Part shown: positions 45,101 to 54,840 of the stretch, piece after piece
Layout of the letters: each line of letters begins with the position of its first letter
Numbering within the stretch: position 1 is the stretch's first letter
From: Hyaloperonospora brassicae
Lineage: Eukaryota > Oomycota > Peronosporomycetes > Peronosporales > Peronosporaceae
Assembly: GCA_947650285.1 (NCBI GenBank)
Contig: CANTFL010000610.1
Span: forward strand, 1 to 64,000
Direction of reading: 5' to 3'
DNA: 64,000 nt
The notes under the pieces: model-generated
The model's database searches: none
Told to the model about the DNA's origin: nothing
What the model saw: only the letters and a program-made list of their open reading frames with translations
Made by a program: the position numbers and the translations under genes

Positions 45101-45850
45101 GTCGGACATAGCTACGCGCGCGGTCAGCTCGACTTTGAGAACTTGGACGGCCGTATTGATCGTGACGACTGGCCGGGTCTTTGGTTATCTTTAATCCCGG
45201 AATGGCCACCTTCAGCATTGACGGCTTGTCCGCGTGTCGACAGCACGACCGCGGAGTGGGTGCTAACAGCTCGACAGGATCCTATCGCACTCCTTCATCA
45301 TCTCCGGCGATTTGTTTTCCCCTGCGAGCTGCTCGCAAGTCTGGACGTTCAAGTCCTGGTCCACTTGGCAGCCCGTTGGCGACAGGATAGCCTCCTATCT
45401 GGGCTGCACTCATTTCGTACAAAGGTGGCGTCAGCGCCTCTACAAGATTGGCTTGGTGGCTGGATTGATCGCGCAACTTCTACAGCCGCTCGGTCAGGCC
45501 TATCTCCGCTTATTGATAACGGGGACGACTGGCACAAATTACGTGAGCTGAAGTACGCTGCGGATGATATTTTAAAACTATGTGATCCGTGCCGCAAGGT
45601 TCGGTATAGTCAGCACCTGATATGCGCTCTTCTCTTCGAGCACGAGATAGGGGTGCTAACTGAGGGGGTGGCGGTGCCGTCATCACCTGATCTACAAATT
45701 CGACGGCATCTGCAGCTTCTAAAGCACAATACCGCCTACAAGTCTGCCTTCTACCAAGCTGACCGTCAATACGTGGACTGGAGGGCAGTCGAGAGTTTTT
45801 TCTACTGTGCTCTGACGCCTGCAGCGGAGACGGCGCTCGTCTGTTACTAA
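42116..45850 (+). CDS. LINE ORF1: CCHC zinc knuckle and OTU-like cysteine protease
   Basis: Open from 42116 to TAA 45848-45850; there is no ATG before 42494, so the native start is missing or non-AUG. Numbering from 42152 (1232 residues). About 1-385 is an RNA-binding-type N-terminal region of mixed alpha/beta character (FFFFSRSAAMGLQDVRIPF). 394-407 is a CCHC knuckle CLQCGNLGHPASRC. 410-640 is a Pro/Ser-rich linker. About 655-860 is an OTU-like domain: TGNCLAMAVAQAL with Cys672, EWGGRDILGLAANFL, IYVLHE, and GRHYSALL with His852. The C-terminal 220 residues are unassigned, with a hydrophobic ALLHHLRRFVF segment. OTU proteases cleave ubiquitin or polyproteins; here it may process the LINE product or deubiquitinate host proteins. 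Confidence 0.8.
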   Translation, partial: NLVPPLSTALFAVEYSKLPIRVEALPPHKKRFPQLKDVEASSLLRLFEQVFISNSGTFKEWQRIARSLGNGVLTTKWAFTELIRKLSSQHKWAKAPILNHWASVVRHGTASTASTAASTTTEYEDFMFDPSRFPPGDIEHLTQLCADRSSAGRKVQLREGTDHEWKIIVGIAEGSVACRRMPDFLRAVLDSKERLRLYSTVQAQVEGHLVLHLAHTRGIPVGRHTTRAITESILESAEIAKVNLQEVHKLLGLTKTINYDRSTKSIHFFFFSRSAAMGLQDVRIPFQGRVYMLTNEHHPERGSVWNRQQGPSGRAGLLRAEYSIILHNLTRFNEIGRVAAYLKSKIPTEFDFEDMDTNCPTSRTSTSWLVTFRLSGCPLFLQGIVRILWFGTSIILRHPDVGRRLQCLQCGNLGHPASRCQFTDDQLRGVGGIEVTEGDLQVVEDLAKPFGSAAEIRTMADRRLQVQRSADAAAQAAVTPSGVPVSPPLVCDLPNVGPSVRSQSIYTPARPNSSDSVPAPKPPLDQPWITKPVRGSNNPWTSRQPVRSPTQLSSGRFSVLSSTGRSDNPSTVSATEPLVTNLTDADGPQGVQIPRPPLRLSTQEQTRRKQALSRGKAQTHSSPLLLTLKSQARVTCLKLLSRMHDAPTHAISLAPRPIDVPTDLKALIPLLGLQEAITPVTGNCLAMAVAQALADAALDGPNDKLERLTAIIKKGVLYTGLLHLEEHYAHDLRVDALRKVQRGWASLTKRESANQYRWYLHDYAATPSARDSDIAETEWGGRDILGLAANFLSRDIYVLHEEAANMVSQVCHKYSPSVETRNNKAVETVRETSLSLSTCADAIIAAKLEPGTGLPLVLCLSGRHYSALLHSDRGAGLSDLSDSPLIHANLTGTSQLASDAPEGPQTPTGSVPPSGESGSQLRLYDSQFAMRSNVADVQSVGGASHALLLDGSPSSVAYPPPPVETRKRAHASCADDQPTEDASLRKKALAPPMSAVGHSYARGQLDFENLDGRIDRDDWPGLWLSLIPEWPPSALTACPRVDSTTAEWVLTARQDPIALLHHLRRFVFPCELLASLDVQVLVHLAARWRQDSLLSGLHSFRTKVASAPLQDWLGGWIDRATSTAARSGLSPLIDNGDDWHKLRELKYAADDILKLCDPCRKVRYSQHLICALLFEHEIGVLTEGVAVPSSPDLQIRRHLQLLKHNTAYKSAFYQADRQYVDWRAVESFFYCALTPAAETALVCY

Positions 45851-48800
45851 AGGCACTTTACGCGATTCGCTGGCAACGCATTTGCGTCAGTACAATCTCG
45901 ACGACGCGGATGCCTTCGGTAGACACGCATTACTGTCTGAGTGGTCCGGCAGTGGTACTGAACGATCTCATTTTTTCTCACAGCATCCAAGTACTACCTA
46001 TATCACACAGAACGTACGTGGGTTTAAAAAAAGTGTACGGATCGGCTGGATGTCAGCCTGGCGAAGCCGTCCTGCCTGTGCTCGACCTCAAGCGTGGTGC
46101 ATCCAGGAAACACATGTTAAAACATCCGAGGAAGCTCAAGAGTTGTGCTCGACCTGGGCACGTATGTGGGGCAAGCACCGAGATGGCGGTCACCCGCCAC
46201 TTTCGTACTGGAGCGTAGGGTCGTCTCGTCTTGGGGGAGTGGCCATTTTGCTTACACCCTCTTCATCTGTGAAGGCTTCACCCTGGCGGCAAGATTTGTG
46301 GAATACCAGGACGATCGCTGTCGCATTAGACGATGTGGTCCTCGTTAATGTGTACGCTCCGTCGCTCAGACCCGAGCGCGAAGCCTACTACGTTTCTCTC
46401 GCCCGTTGGAACTTTCCACGGGACAGCTCTATCGTGACAGGTGACTTTAACTGCGTCCAAAGCCCTCTCCTCGATCGGCTGGGTCATCATCGGTCGTGCC
46501 GACCGGAAAGCCCAAGTCTTCAAGCTCTTCTGGATCTCCACGGACTAGAAGATGCTCGGCTCCTTCGCTCCCACGCCGAAGATGAGGAAGCGGACGACTG
46601 TGTGGATCATTTTACATACTGGGAGGGGGAATCGGCAAGTCGCATTGATCGTTTCTATGTTTCTCAGCGGTGGGCTGATTTGGTGCAGTGGTTAGCCGTC
46701 CGAACACCTCCCCAGGCGTCGGACCATCAAGAAGTGGAGTTACACTTACGCGTGCGGCAGCGTCCTACCTCCTCCCTCTACCGACGTCCGGTATCATACC
46801 CCATTCAGACACACCAACCCGAACGCGTGCGCTCCGATCTCATTGCGGAAATGGATGGGTGGGCGGTATCCCCAACTACGACGGTCAGGCAATGGGATTC
46901 AGCTGTGGAAGCATGCAAACAGTGCATCACAACCGTCCGCAAGCGCGAGCGTCAAAGACGTGCCCGTTTTAAGAAGAGGGTAAGCCGACGCGACCGGCGC
47001 CAGCTCTTGACCCGTCCTCAGTGGATCAGCGCTAATATGGAAGATCACCGCCTCGAGCATCTCGTTCGATTAGGGCAGAGCCTCGAACGGACCACTGCGC
47101 GCCTCCGATGGTCGTTTAAGCGAGTCGCAGATTGGGAGCGCGTACAAACAGTTACGAATATCGTTCGCATTCATGGTCCGCCCTTTAGGCGACACCTATC
47201 CATTGCTGACAAATTCGCTTCGGAATGGTCACCAGTTCTTAGTGCCGTGCATCGGGTGGAACCCTTGGCAGCTTTACCAAGAGCGTTGCTTGACTTTGTG
47301 TCAGTGCCTGACGATCGCTTGATTTCTCCCGCTGCTAATAATGGGCTGATGGTTGACGTCACTGAGACTGAAGTCCTTCACGCCATCACCGAGCTTAGCC
47401 GTCACAAAGCTTCAGGGCCGGACGGTCTTAACAATGACTTCTACAAAGATACGTCCGCTTTACTGGCTCCGGCGCTGGTGCACGTGTGCAATCAAATATT
47501 GCACGGTTCTCCTATGCCACCTTCCTTTCTAGAAGCGATGATTATCCCTCTTCGGAAAAAGGGTGATTCGCCGGACGCACTTGACTACAGGCCGATCTCT
47601 CTGCTCCAAACCAGCTACAAAATTTTTGCGAAAGTGCTGGCCTCCCGACTACAGCGCGTCTTACCTACACTCATCGGGGAATCGCAACAAGGTTTTGTTC
47701 GAGGTAGACAAATGCAAAAACTGGTCATGATGATGACTGCCCAACTCGCTTCAGCGGAGGAGAGGGCGGATCTATCAGCCGACTTAAGCCGATCTATTCT
47801 CTTACTTGACTTTCGCAAGGCGTACGACACTGTGGACCGAGATTTTCTATACGCGGCATTACGAAGCTTTCAGTTTGACGAAGTGTTTATTACGCTCGTC
47901 ACCCGGATGCATACCGGAACAACCGCTCGGTTTCTGGTGAATGGGGAACTTTCTGAACCAGTTCCTGTCCGGTCCGGAATACGTCAGGGGTGTCCTCTCG
48001 CACCGCTTTTATTTCTACTTGTGGTGGAATTACTTGGGCTGGCTATTCACCAGGCGCCCTCCATCCGGGGTATTCCGGTGCCCGGGGCCTGCGAGGTGGT
48101 GCATACATTCTCCGCGTTTGTGGACGACTCCACCATATTCCTTGAGCATGCCAATCAGTTGGCGCCTGCGTTGGAGCTAGTCTCTAGATTTGGACAACTC
48201 TCGGGCCTTCATGCCCAGCCTGCCAAGAGCAAATTGATTTTTTTAAACACGGCTATCAGGCTACACCAGTATGGTGGCATCTCAGTCTTACAACACAGAG
48301 AGACAACGCGATACCTGGGGTACGAAGTGGGGACAGGGGCATTATTCGATCGAAACTGGGCGCTTCGGCTTCAGAAAATCCGTCGGCGGCTTCTCACTGC
48401 AGCGAAAGTAGCGACTAGTGTGCAAAATCGTGTCCTCATTCTTAACGCGATCATTTTACCGGCTATCCTGTTCACAGCGGCCGTCTTCGATGTGCCGAGC
48501 TGGGCGAGAACGGAGATATCTCGGCTGTACCGCCAATTCCTGTGGGCGCACGCTTCTGTGCCTGCCGTACGTCGGCACAAAATTAACCCGGGTCTCCTCT
48601 TTACGCCCCAGAAGGCAGGCGGGGTTGGTCTGGCCTCGTTCGAAGTAGCCGTCAAAACTCAGCGGACGAAGCACGCGTTGCGTTGGCTAACGCAGCCGCA
48701 TGACAAATATTTTACAGCGTGGCGGCGCTGGACATATAGCGTGGGAGGTTCCACATCGGCTCTCGTCCCGGCGCTCCATCCGTCTGCTTCAACAACGTTT

Positions 48801-50432
48801 GACATCAGGCGAGGACCTGGTCGTTCCTCTCTGGCGCAGGATCTCGAACGGCTCCTAGCACCCTCCCCTGAACAAGTGCTGTCGATTCGGGCCAGATTGG
48901 ACGCGCATCACGCTCGTATGTCTGTCGGGGCGAGCAGTCAGTGGGATGGTGACGAATGGTTAATTTCATACCATCAAACGTTTCCTGACCATCCCGCTGT
49001 TGCTGATCACCGGATGGATACATTAGCCGCTTTCTGGGGCCGCTTTCACTGGGATGGCAATCCTTGGATTCAAGGGCCAGACGGCAAGCCCCTAGAGCGG
49101 GCCAAATATGCCCGGATACCTCCATGTTCACTGCGCAGTCTGTGCATTCGGCGACTGGGGTCACATGAATTTCAATTTACGTTCCCGTCTCTCGGCGGTA
49201 CTTCGTCTCGGCATATGCATTGTAAATTACAACGTTGGGCGACTTCGATCCTGCTCTCGTCACCCCACCTTGCTGTCGGTGCGGGACCGGTAGAGCCCGG
49301 GCTCGTCTTACGTCATCCACCGCCGTTTCGGCGCGCTTATAAATGGTCCCGGGTGCGAGCTGATTTAATTGTCGGGTCCTGTCGGGACACTGTCGAGTCC
49401 GCGAACTCGGCGATTCGCCTCCGCCAAGATGTCAATGGAATCCATTGGTCGATTGACGGGAATTTACCAGAATTACGGGGGTCGCCTCAGCAAGTGTCTA
49501 ACTACTGGGAGCATTCGTACCATCGTACCTTGGTGTTTCATGCCCACCCGGAGCTTCACCTTTTCCCTTGGAGTGTGCCAGAGACGGTGGCCAATGTAGA
49601 TGTGTGGACAACGCTTATGAAGCAAGCGTTTCACGTTCATAAACGCCTTCTGCACCCTGGCCTCCAGTCCTGGTTGAAGGCCTATGACGCGCAGGCGGTA
49701 TCGAATAGTTGGCAGTCAGCTGCATCAAATCAAACGCCTTCCCAAGTTTGGAAACACGCAAACGGGCTAACGGAGTATCAAGTCTGGACATGCTATCGTA
49801 TCGCGACAAAGCAGCTAAATCTATACCATGCCGGTCGCACGCTGGACAACAGTTGTCGTACGGTGCTGCACTGCCGAGGACGCAAAGAGACAGCGGCGCA
49901 CATTTTCTGGGAGTGTCCAATCGCGCAAGCGTGTTGGTGTCACTTGATAGGACACTGGACCGGTGGGGGTGCGACGAACGCAGTTCTTTCCACCTTCTTT
50001 CAGCACTGCGCCAATCGCAAAGCCCCGTCCATTCCACGTCAGCTGAGTTTGCGGTTGCAAAGCCGTTTTCAAGATGACTCTGACGCCGCAGCAACAGAAT
50101 TCGAACGGATCTGGTTCATATTAAGCTCCATCTGCCAAGAACATTTGTGGACCGAGCGGAACTCGGCGGTCTTTAGAGGAGCCGTGACTACTCCATCCGC
50201 AAGTGTCCAAATGTACTGGACACGCGGTGTTCGCCAGCTACGGGCAATTGCAATACGCGAGCATCGAGCCGCGGCTACGGCCGTACGAGGGGCCCGACTT
50301 CATGCCTGTCTTGAACTTCTGATTCAAGAGCCCCGTGGACACCCGCCCTACGCGGGTGTCAGCCACGATCCGCTGCCGCGACCGGCGCTCATATCCTGGC
50401 TCAGGATTTTTCAGACCTCTTGTCCACATTAA
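45816..50432 (+). CDS. LINE ORF2: APE endonuclease, reverse transcriptase, zinc finger
   Basis: Open frame from 45816 to TAA 50430-50432, no ATG before the endonuclease domain. Numbering from 45882 (1516 residues). The apurinic endonuclease-like nuclease, about 40-285, has every hallmark: QNVRG (Asn44), IQETHV, NVYAP, GDFNCV, SRIDRFYV and SDH (280-282). RT, about 505-800, has ASGPDGLNNDFYK, YRPISLL, QQGFVRGRQ, LLDFRKAYDTV, GIRQGCPLAPLLF and the catalytic FVDDS (Asp748, Asp749). The zinc finger near 1331-1355 reads CRGRKETAAHIFWECPIAQACW. It nicks target DNA and primes cDNA synthesis from the LINE RNA. All catalytic residues are present. Confidence 0.92.
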   Translation, partial: RLQRRRRSSVTKGTLRDSLATHLRQYNLDDADAFGRHALLSEWSGSGTERSHFFSQHPSTTYITQNVRGFKKSVRIGWMSAWRSRPACARPQAWCIQETHVKTSEEAQELCSTWARMWGKHRDGGHPPLSYWSVGSSRLGGVAILLTPSSSVKASPWRQDLWNTRTIAVALDDVVLVNVYAPSLRPEREAYYVSLARWNFPRDSSIVTGDFNCVQSPLLDRLGHHRSCRPESPSLQALLDLHGLEDARLLRSHAEDEEADDCVDHFTYWEGESASRIDRFYVSQRWADLVQWLAVRTPPQASDHQEVELHLRVRQRPTSSLYRRPVSYPIQTHQPERVRSDLIAEMDGWAVSPTTTVRQWDSAVEACKQCITTVRKRERQRRARFKKRVSRRDRRQLLTRPQWISANMEDHRLEHLVRLGQSLERTTARLRWSFKRVADWERVQTVTNIVRIHGPPFRRHLSIADKFASEWSPVLSAVHRVEPLAALPRALLDFVSVPDDRLISPAANNGLMVDVTETEVLHAITELSRHKASGPDGLNNDFYKDTSALLAPALVHVCNQILHGSPMPPSFLEAMIIPLRKKGDSPDALDYRPISLLQTSYKIFAKVLASRLQRVLPTLIGESQQGFVRGRQMQKLVMMMTAQLASAEERADLSADLSRSILLLDFRKAYDTVDRDFLYAALRSFQFDEVFITLVTRMHTGTTARFLVNGELSEPVPVRSGIRQGCPLAPLLFLLVVELLGLAIHQAPSIRGIPVPGACEVVHTFSAFVDDSTIFLEHANQLAPALELVSRFGQLSGLHAQPAKSKLIFLNTAIRLHQYGGISVLQHRETTRYLGYEVGTGALFDRNWALRLQKIRRRLLTAAKVATSVQNRVLILNAIILPAILFTAAVFDVPSWARTEISRLYRQFLWAHASVPAVRRHKINPGLLFTPQKAGGVGLASFEVAVKTQRTKHALRWLTQPHDKYFTAWRRWTYSVGGSTSALVPALHPSASTTFDIRRGPGRSSLAQDLERLLAPSPEQVLSIRARLDAHHARMSVGASSQWDGDEWLISYHQTFPDHPAVADHRMDTLAAFWGRFHWDGNPWIQGPDGKPLERAKYARIPPCSLRSLCIRRLGSHEFQFTFPSLGGTSSRHMHCKLQRWATSILLSSPHLAVGAGPVEPGLVLRHPPPFRRAYKWSRVRADLIVGSCRDTVESANSAIRLRQDVNGIHWSIDGNLPELRGSPQQVSNYWEHSYHRTLVFHAHPELHLFPWSVPETVANVDVWTTLMKQAFHVHKRLLHPGLQSWLKAYDAQAVSNSWQSAASNQTPSQVWKHANGLTEYQVWTCYRIATKQLNLYHAGRTLDNSCRTVLHCRGRKETAAHIFWECPIAQACWCHLIGHWTGGGATNAVLSTFFQHCANRKAPSIPRQLSLRLQSRFQDDSDAAATEFERIWFILSSICQEHLWTERNSAVFRGAVTTPSASVQMYWTRGVRQLRAIAIREHRAAATAVRGARLHACLELLIQEPRGHPPYAGVSHDPLPRPALISWLRIFQTSCPH

Positions 50433-50434
50433 AT

Positions 50435-50784
50435 ATGTCAATAGATGATCATGAAACTCCTCCTCCTCTTTCCACTGCACTCGTCACCCGCTATCTTAAG
50501 TCATTTGACAGCCCGTACGTGTCGCGCGGATCCCTGAAGTGCTCTCTCGAGTTGACAGCCTTCGTACGGCTCTCCAAGGACGCAATCCTACTCGGTCTAT
50601 GCATGCCCATGTCCCGTCTGAAATCGCTCGACGTAAATTGATGATGGCGCGGACAGACCGTGGTAAGCAGAAGCCTTACCTCTCGGGTTTGAGAAGAGCT
50701 ACGGAAGCATTGCAATGCATCTCACATCATCGTTGTTGTTGTTGTCAGATGGTCTATTGGCACAGTGTTAAGTATGTGCTATAA
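50435..50784 (+). pseudogene. small third ORF of the LINE, one frameshift
   Basis: An ATG at 50435-50437 lies only two bases after the ORF2 stop. The frame runs to TGA at 50641 (68 residues, beginning MSIDDHETPPPLSTAL), but coding character moves to another frame from about 50520 onward: EVLSRVDSLRTALQG, then a basic ARRKLMMARTDRGKQKPYLSG, ending at TAA 50784. Joined by one frameshift the product would be around 115 residues, small and basic. No known domain. It may be a genuine downstream gene, a broken C-terminal extension, or chance. Confidence 0.35.
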
Positions 50785-50860
50785 CCTCTGCAGTTTGCTA
50801 AGCCAGAAGTGAGCGCCAGGAGACCCGGAGGCTCATCGTGGCTGGTCCATATAAAGAGCC

Positions 50861-51330
50861 TCTCCGAGGAGCTCACCCATCTGCGATGGTGGCCCCCTCC
50901 AGCCGCTTGCGCGGCTCCCCGACGTGAAGTGCGATCACCGAAGTGACTGCGTGGCGTGGAGAACGCCAACCCGCCATATATCTCTCCGAGGAGCTCACCC
51001 ATCTGCGATGGTGGCCCCCTCCAGCCGCTTGCGCGGCTCCCCGACGTGAAGTGCGATCACCGAAGTGACTGCGTGGCGTGGAGAACGCCAACCCGCCGTA
51101 TCTCTCTCCGAGGAGCTCACCCATCTGCGATGGTGGCCCCCTGCAGCCGCTTGCGCGGCTCCCCGACGTGGAGTGCGATCACCGAAGTGACTGCGTGGCG
51201 TGGAGAACGCCAACCCGCCGTATCTCTCTCCGAGGAGCTCACCCATCTGCGATGGTGGCCCCCTGCAGTCGCTTACGCGGCCCCTGGACGTGGAGTGTGC
51301 GCTCGCCGCAGCGGCGACACGTGGCGCGGG
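50861..51330. repeat. tandem array, 122-bp unit, about four copies
   Basis: tctccgaggagctcacccat recurs at 50861, 50983, 51105 and 51227, exactly 122 bases apart. The first three units are nearly identical; the fourth diverges after about 51285 (gcggcccctggacgtgg). 122 is not a multiple of three, so the long apparent ORFs here are artefacts of the repeat. The array starts about 75 bases after the LINE's last coding-like sequence. Confidence 0.92.
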
Positions 51331-52299
51331 GTACGCCTCCAGTCCGTTAAACACCCCTGCTAGGCCGCTTGCGCGACCCGTTGGTCCCCTACGCCCACAC
51401 CCTCGACTGCGAGTGCAGCGCGCCCGCGTCAGATCTTCGACCCCGTCGGCTCCCCAACGGGAGGATTCCCTCCGACGTGACTGCCCCGGAGGGAAAAGAC
51501 TGGCTTGAGTTGAACCGTGAAAATTTGGGAATGCATCTCACATCATCGTCACCAACTCATATAAGTGATTGTCACGAAACACCTCAACCTTCGATGTCTG
51601 ACGGCGTACTCTTACATGCTCCACGTCTGATGGCGGCCTGAAAGCGTGCCAAGTCTTCAAATTTTGTGGTCTAAAAATGTGGGACTCGTAGCATGCTCCC
51701 TACTACGTTTCGCTCGGTTATACGCGGTGGGGCAGCGCGCAGCGTCCGGGAATCTTAGGTCAAGTACTGCAGAAAGTGATTCAGGGACACGTCGACAACA
51801 CATTGCTAGTTTATGCATGGCCAAATATTTGAATCAGTACGTGCACAACAAGTGATCCGTCGACACCAGTATCCCATGCCTGATCTGAGTTGTGCACGAC
51901 ATCATTGGACTGTGTTTTTCACGACTTCTGGAACTTTGCTATTGCTTATTCTTGCGTGCTTAGTCGCTTGTTATTCACGACATTTCGTGGGTGCAATAAC
52001 CTTATGCACATCGATATTCTATGAGCTCTTAGCCCTTGAGTGAATCAGCGTTTTACAGCAACGTACACTCAGACTGATGATAGTGTAAGTAATTCAAACG
52101 AAACAGCATCGACAGATGCTTACGTCAGCGTGCGAAGGAAGGATGGGAACTGACGACTTTGCATCTATACATGTAATCGAGACTGCATTTCGTCAAACTC
52201 AGGTTTGACATAATCGGTCGTAAAGCTTCATTACCTTTGTCTAGATACGACTACGTATTGCCAACCCCGTCAGTACGCTGTGCGCACGTCTTTCAGTAA
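51331..52299. other. no gene recognised
   Basis: GC-rich up to about 51500, continuing the composition of the tandem array, then mixed. aatgcatctcacatcatcg at 51530-51548 repeats a sequence in the LINE tail at 50713-50731, suggesting a second fragment of the LINE 3' end. Short frames at 51813-52043 encode a hydrophobic stretch but lack context. Confidence 0.45.
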
Positions 52300-54840
52300 T
52301 CAGTGGCATCGTTGGCTGCCACGATGACCGATACTTGCCATAGCGCAGTGTACCGACTCATTGCGACCGAATATTTTTTTAGAGGTGATTTCTCCACATA
52401 TTTCTTCCGAAAGGGTGGTCTTCTTACAATATTCCAACAAAGGCAAATCTCGTGAGCGAATATTCGCTTTGATAAACATTCTCATTGACATTTCATTACC
52501 TGTCATTAGTACGAAACGGACCCACGTTTTTCCACATCTCTCGTCTGGCTCTGACAAACCAATTCATACCGAGCAACGAACCTTCAGCTTTACGAATTTG
52601 TTCAATGATTTTGCATTTAAGTTTATTGTAGGGTGGGCCAATATGCTGTTTGATGTCTTCGACGCCCGCTCTGCATTGCGCATTGAAAAGTAAGACAACG
52701 GCATGACAGCAACTGAAGACGTGCGTACAGGTCTTCCAAAGGACACATCGTCCGCTTCGGCTACGACGGAGCCGATGTCTCTCTTGAAACGTATGCGGTG
52801 TAAGCTTAGTGACCAAGGCGTGCAAAACAACGAGACATGCAGATCCTGCTACGTTCCAGGTCGATGTCTGAAACGTAACAACACACCGATGATCGGAGCT
52901 TTCCCGACCCAACGCTGCACTAAAAGTCATCGCATTACCGACATGGCCCGCGCAAGTGATCGATGGCCCATTGTCGCATGCTCACAGTGTGCGGAAGCGC
53001 CATCGATTGCTTGCATAGCACCGACAAATCACGAGCCATGCAAAGACTTCTTGACCGTAAAAGTGTCGACACTCGCCCGATGTAATCACCTTTACGTGCA
53101 GTTGACCTACATTTGGCATCGGACACACGGTAAGTATTTCCATTCAGACTTCATCGCAGTCGGTCGTAGAACGCACGCACAGTATGAGCTTTTGCCATGT
53201 GTTGCGGCGATCGTCAACTTAGCTACTGGAATCGATGCCAACGGCCTAATGCACTACATCGACCTCATGTGTTCGTGGCAACTCAGATAGATCGATCGCA
53301 TTCCGTCTGTACGTAGTACGTGTCGCCTCGGTCCACGGCAAGCACGTGTTCATCTTTCGACACGAGATCCATGTTCTCCGCCAGACTTTTCAAGTAGTGA
53401 CGAGGGCACTTGTATCCCTCTAAGGCAACTGTCATTGTCACGGCTCAGTTCAGTGCAGCAGTGCTGATTGGTCTGCATCTTGCCCCCATCACAACTTCCA
53501 GCAGAAGAACACCTTCTCCGTCGAGCTTCTTGTGTGTCGATCATGCTGGAGTACTTGCTCGGGATATTACAAGCAAGTAGATCGCTAGCTGCTGCACCCA
53601 AGCACGCCCGCTTTCGTGTCAGCACATCAGAGATTCTTCGTTCTGAAGCTCTATGGTGTAGTTTGTACCAGTGTCGATGTCCTGAAACTTGCCTACAAGT
53701 TGCGATCCAGACCTTCGACGACGAACTGGTTTAGCTCCTGCCGTCGGCGTGTCATCTGCACCCAGGCTATTCAGACACTTGCACTGGCTCGTACAAAGCC
53801 GTGTAGCGTTTTGGTCAGACGGGATACCAGATCTTTCAAGCTATTGCTGCAGTAACGAAAGGGCCCACACCAAACCTCTGCTTGTCGGACCTCAAGCAGA
53901 CAAGCGCAGAATGAGGCTGCAGGCTCGCACTCATTACGCCTTCGATCGCTATGACGTGTCCACTGGCTTCGTATGTTGGCCCTTCAATGTCATACCGAGA
54001 GCTTTTCACGATACATCGAGTTCATGGGCTGCCTTATTTACAGCGATGTGTATGCCCATGAGCCATGATAATGCCGCCGCCATTGTCATTCATGCTGTCA
54101 TCTGCAGCGCAAGCTAAAGCCGTGTGTATCCGATCCATAGCTCCATATCGCTCTTGCCTTGTAGTATTCAGTCGCACCGCTTGTATCGCCGTTTTGTCGA
54201 TCCGTTAGTCAAGAGGTAGTCGGCGAAACATCTCTTGCCATCACTCACATAAAGGGCAGCATGCTCATGAATGAACCGCAGATGACCCTCTAATCTGTCG
54301 ATGCGAAGCATAGGCTTCATCGCACGAGAGGCTTACGATGGTCGTGTCCATCAGCTTGATTGGTAACAGGCTTCAAATGTTCTAGCGACGTCGCTTTCGA
54401 GATGTCCTTCGGACGCCGTCGTCGATGTATGTTTTGATGAGCGCTAGACAGCGCTTTGCCGTCCTAGACGACATTTAGCGCGCTGCACAATGGTCTTCTG
54501 CGATCCAATGTCGGGCGCAGGGTTGTGGCTGCCCTTCCTGTCTGCTTCATCACAGATCGCAGCATACGGAACGTCTTGTAGGGAGAGAGCGCTACGTGTT
54601 GTATCGCCTCGAATGGTACTTGACGCCTCGATGAGACTATCGGTTGCGTCTGAGTGTATAAGCTTGCCCATCGAAAAGCATTGACAGCATCTTCCAGTAT
54701 GAGCGACGTACTTGCTGCTAGGATTCCTAGCGATATCGCTACTAGAGACGTGCTCGTGCACAACGACATGTAGCTGATTTATTATGTAAGTGGTCTGTTG
54801 GACTATTGGGAGAAAGTCGCCACACAAACGAAGCAAAATA
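52300..54840 (-). pseudogene. unidentified coding-like debris
   Basis: Long frames occur on both strands (plus 52703-53290, minus 52930-52496, minus 54836-54444). The minus strand gives the more protein-like reading across 54840-53290: a KPMLRIDRLEGHLRFIHEHA segment at about 54310-54250, GKFQDIDTGTNYTIELQN at about 53710-53657, and KSLAENMDLVSKDEHVLAVD ending at TGA/TAG near 53290. Stops and frame changes separate them. I recognise no family; a decayed DNA transposon or host gene is possible. Confidence 0.25.

Larger units (their letters stand above)
42116..50784 (+). mobile_element. long uninterrupted LINE (non-LTR retrotransposon) with OTU-like protease
   Basis: An 8.7-kb plus-strand element: ORF1 (to 45850), ORF2 (45816-50432), a small third ORF, then a 122-bp tandem array. 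Apart from the lack of ATG starts, ORF1 and ORF2 have no internal stop over 8.3 kb, unlike every other element here, so it is the youngest or best-preserved one. APE endonuclease plus RT plus C-terminal zinc finger without RNase H fits an L1/Tx1-like LINE. The 5' boundary is uncertain: 41990-42170 has coding-like sequence in other frames (a segment AIQKFVAAQEPAWPVQPL) that may be a broken 5' part. Confidence 0.85.

Noticed and set aside
50956..51363. Overlapping ORFs of 90-135 residues on both strands
   Set aside because: They fall in the 122-bp tandem array; the repeat is not a multiple of three and the frames simply cycle.
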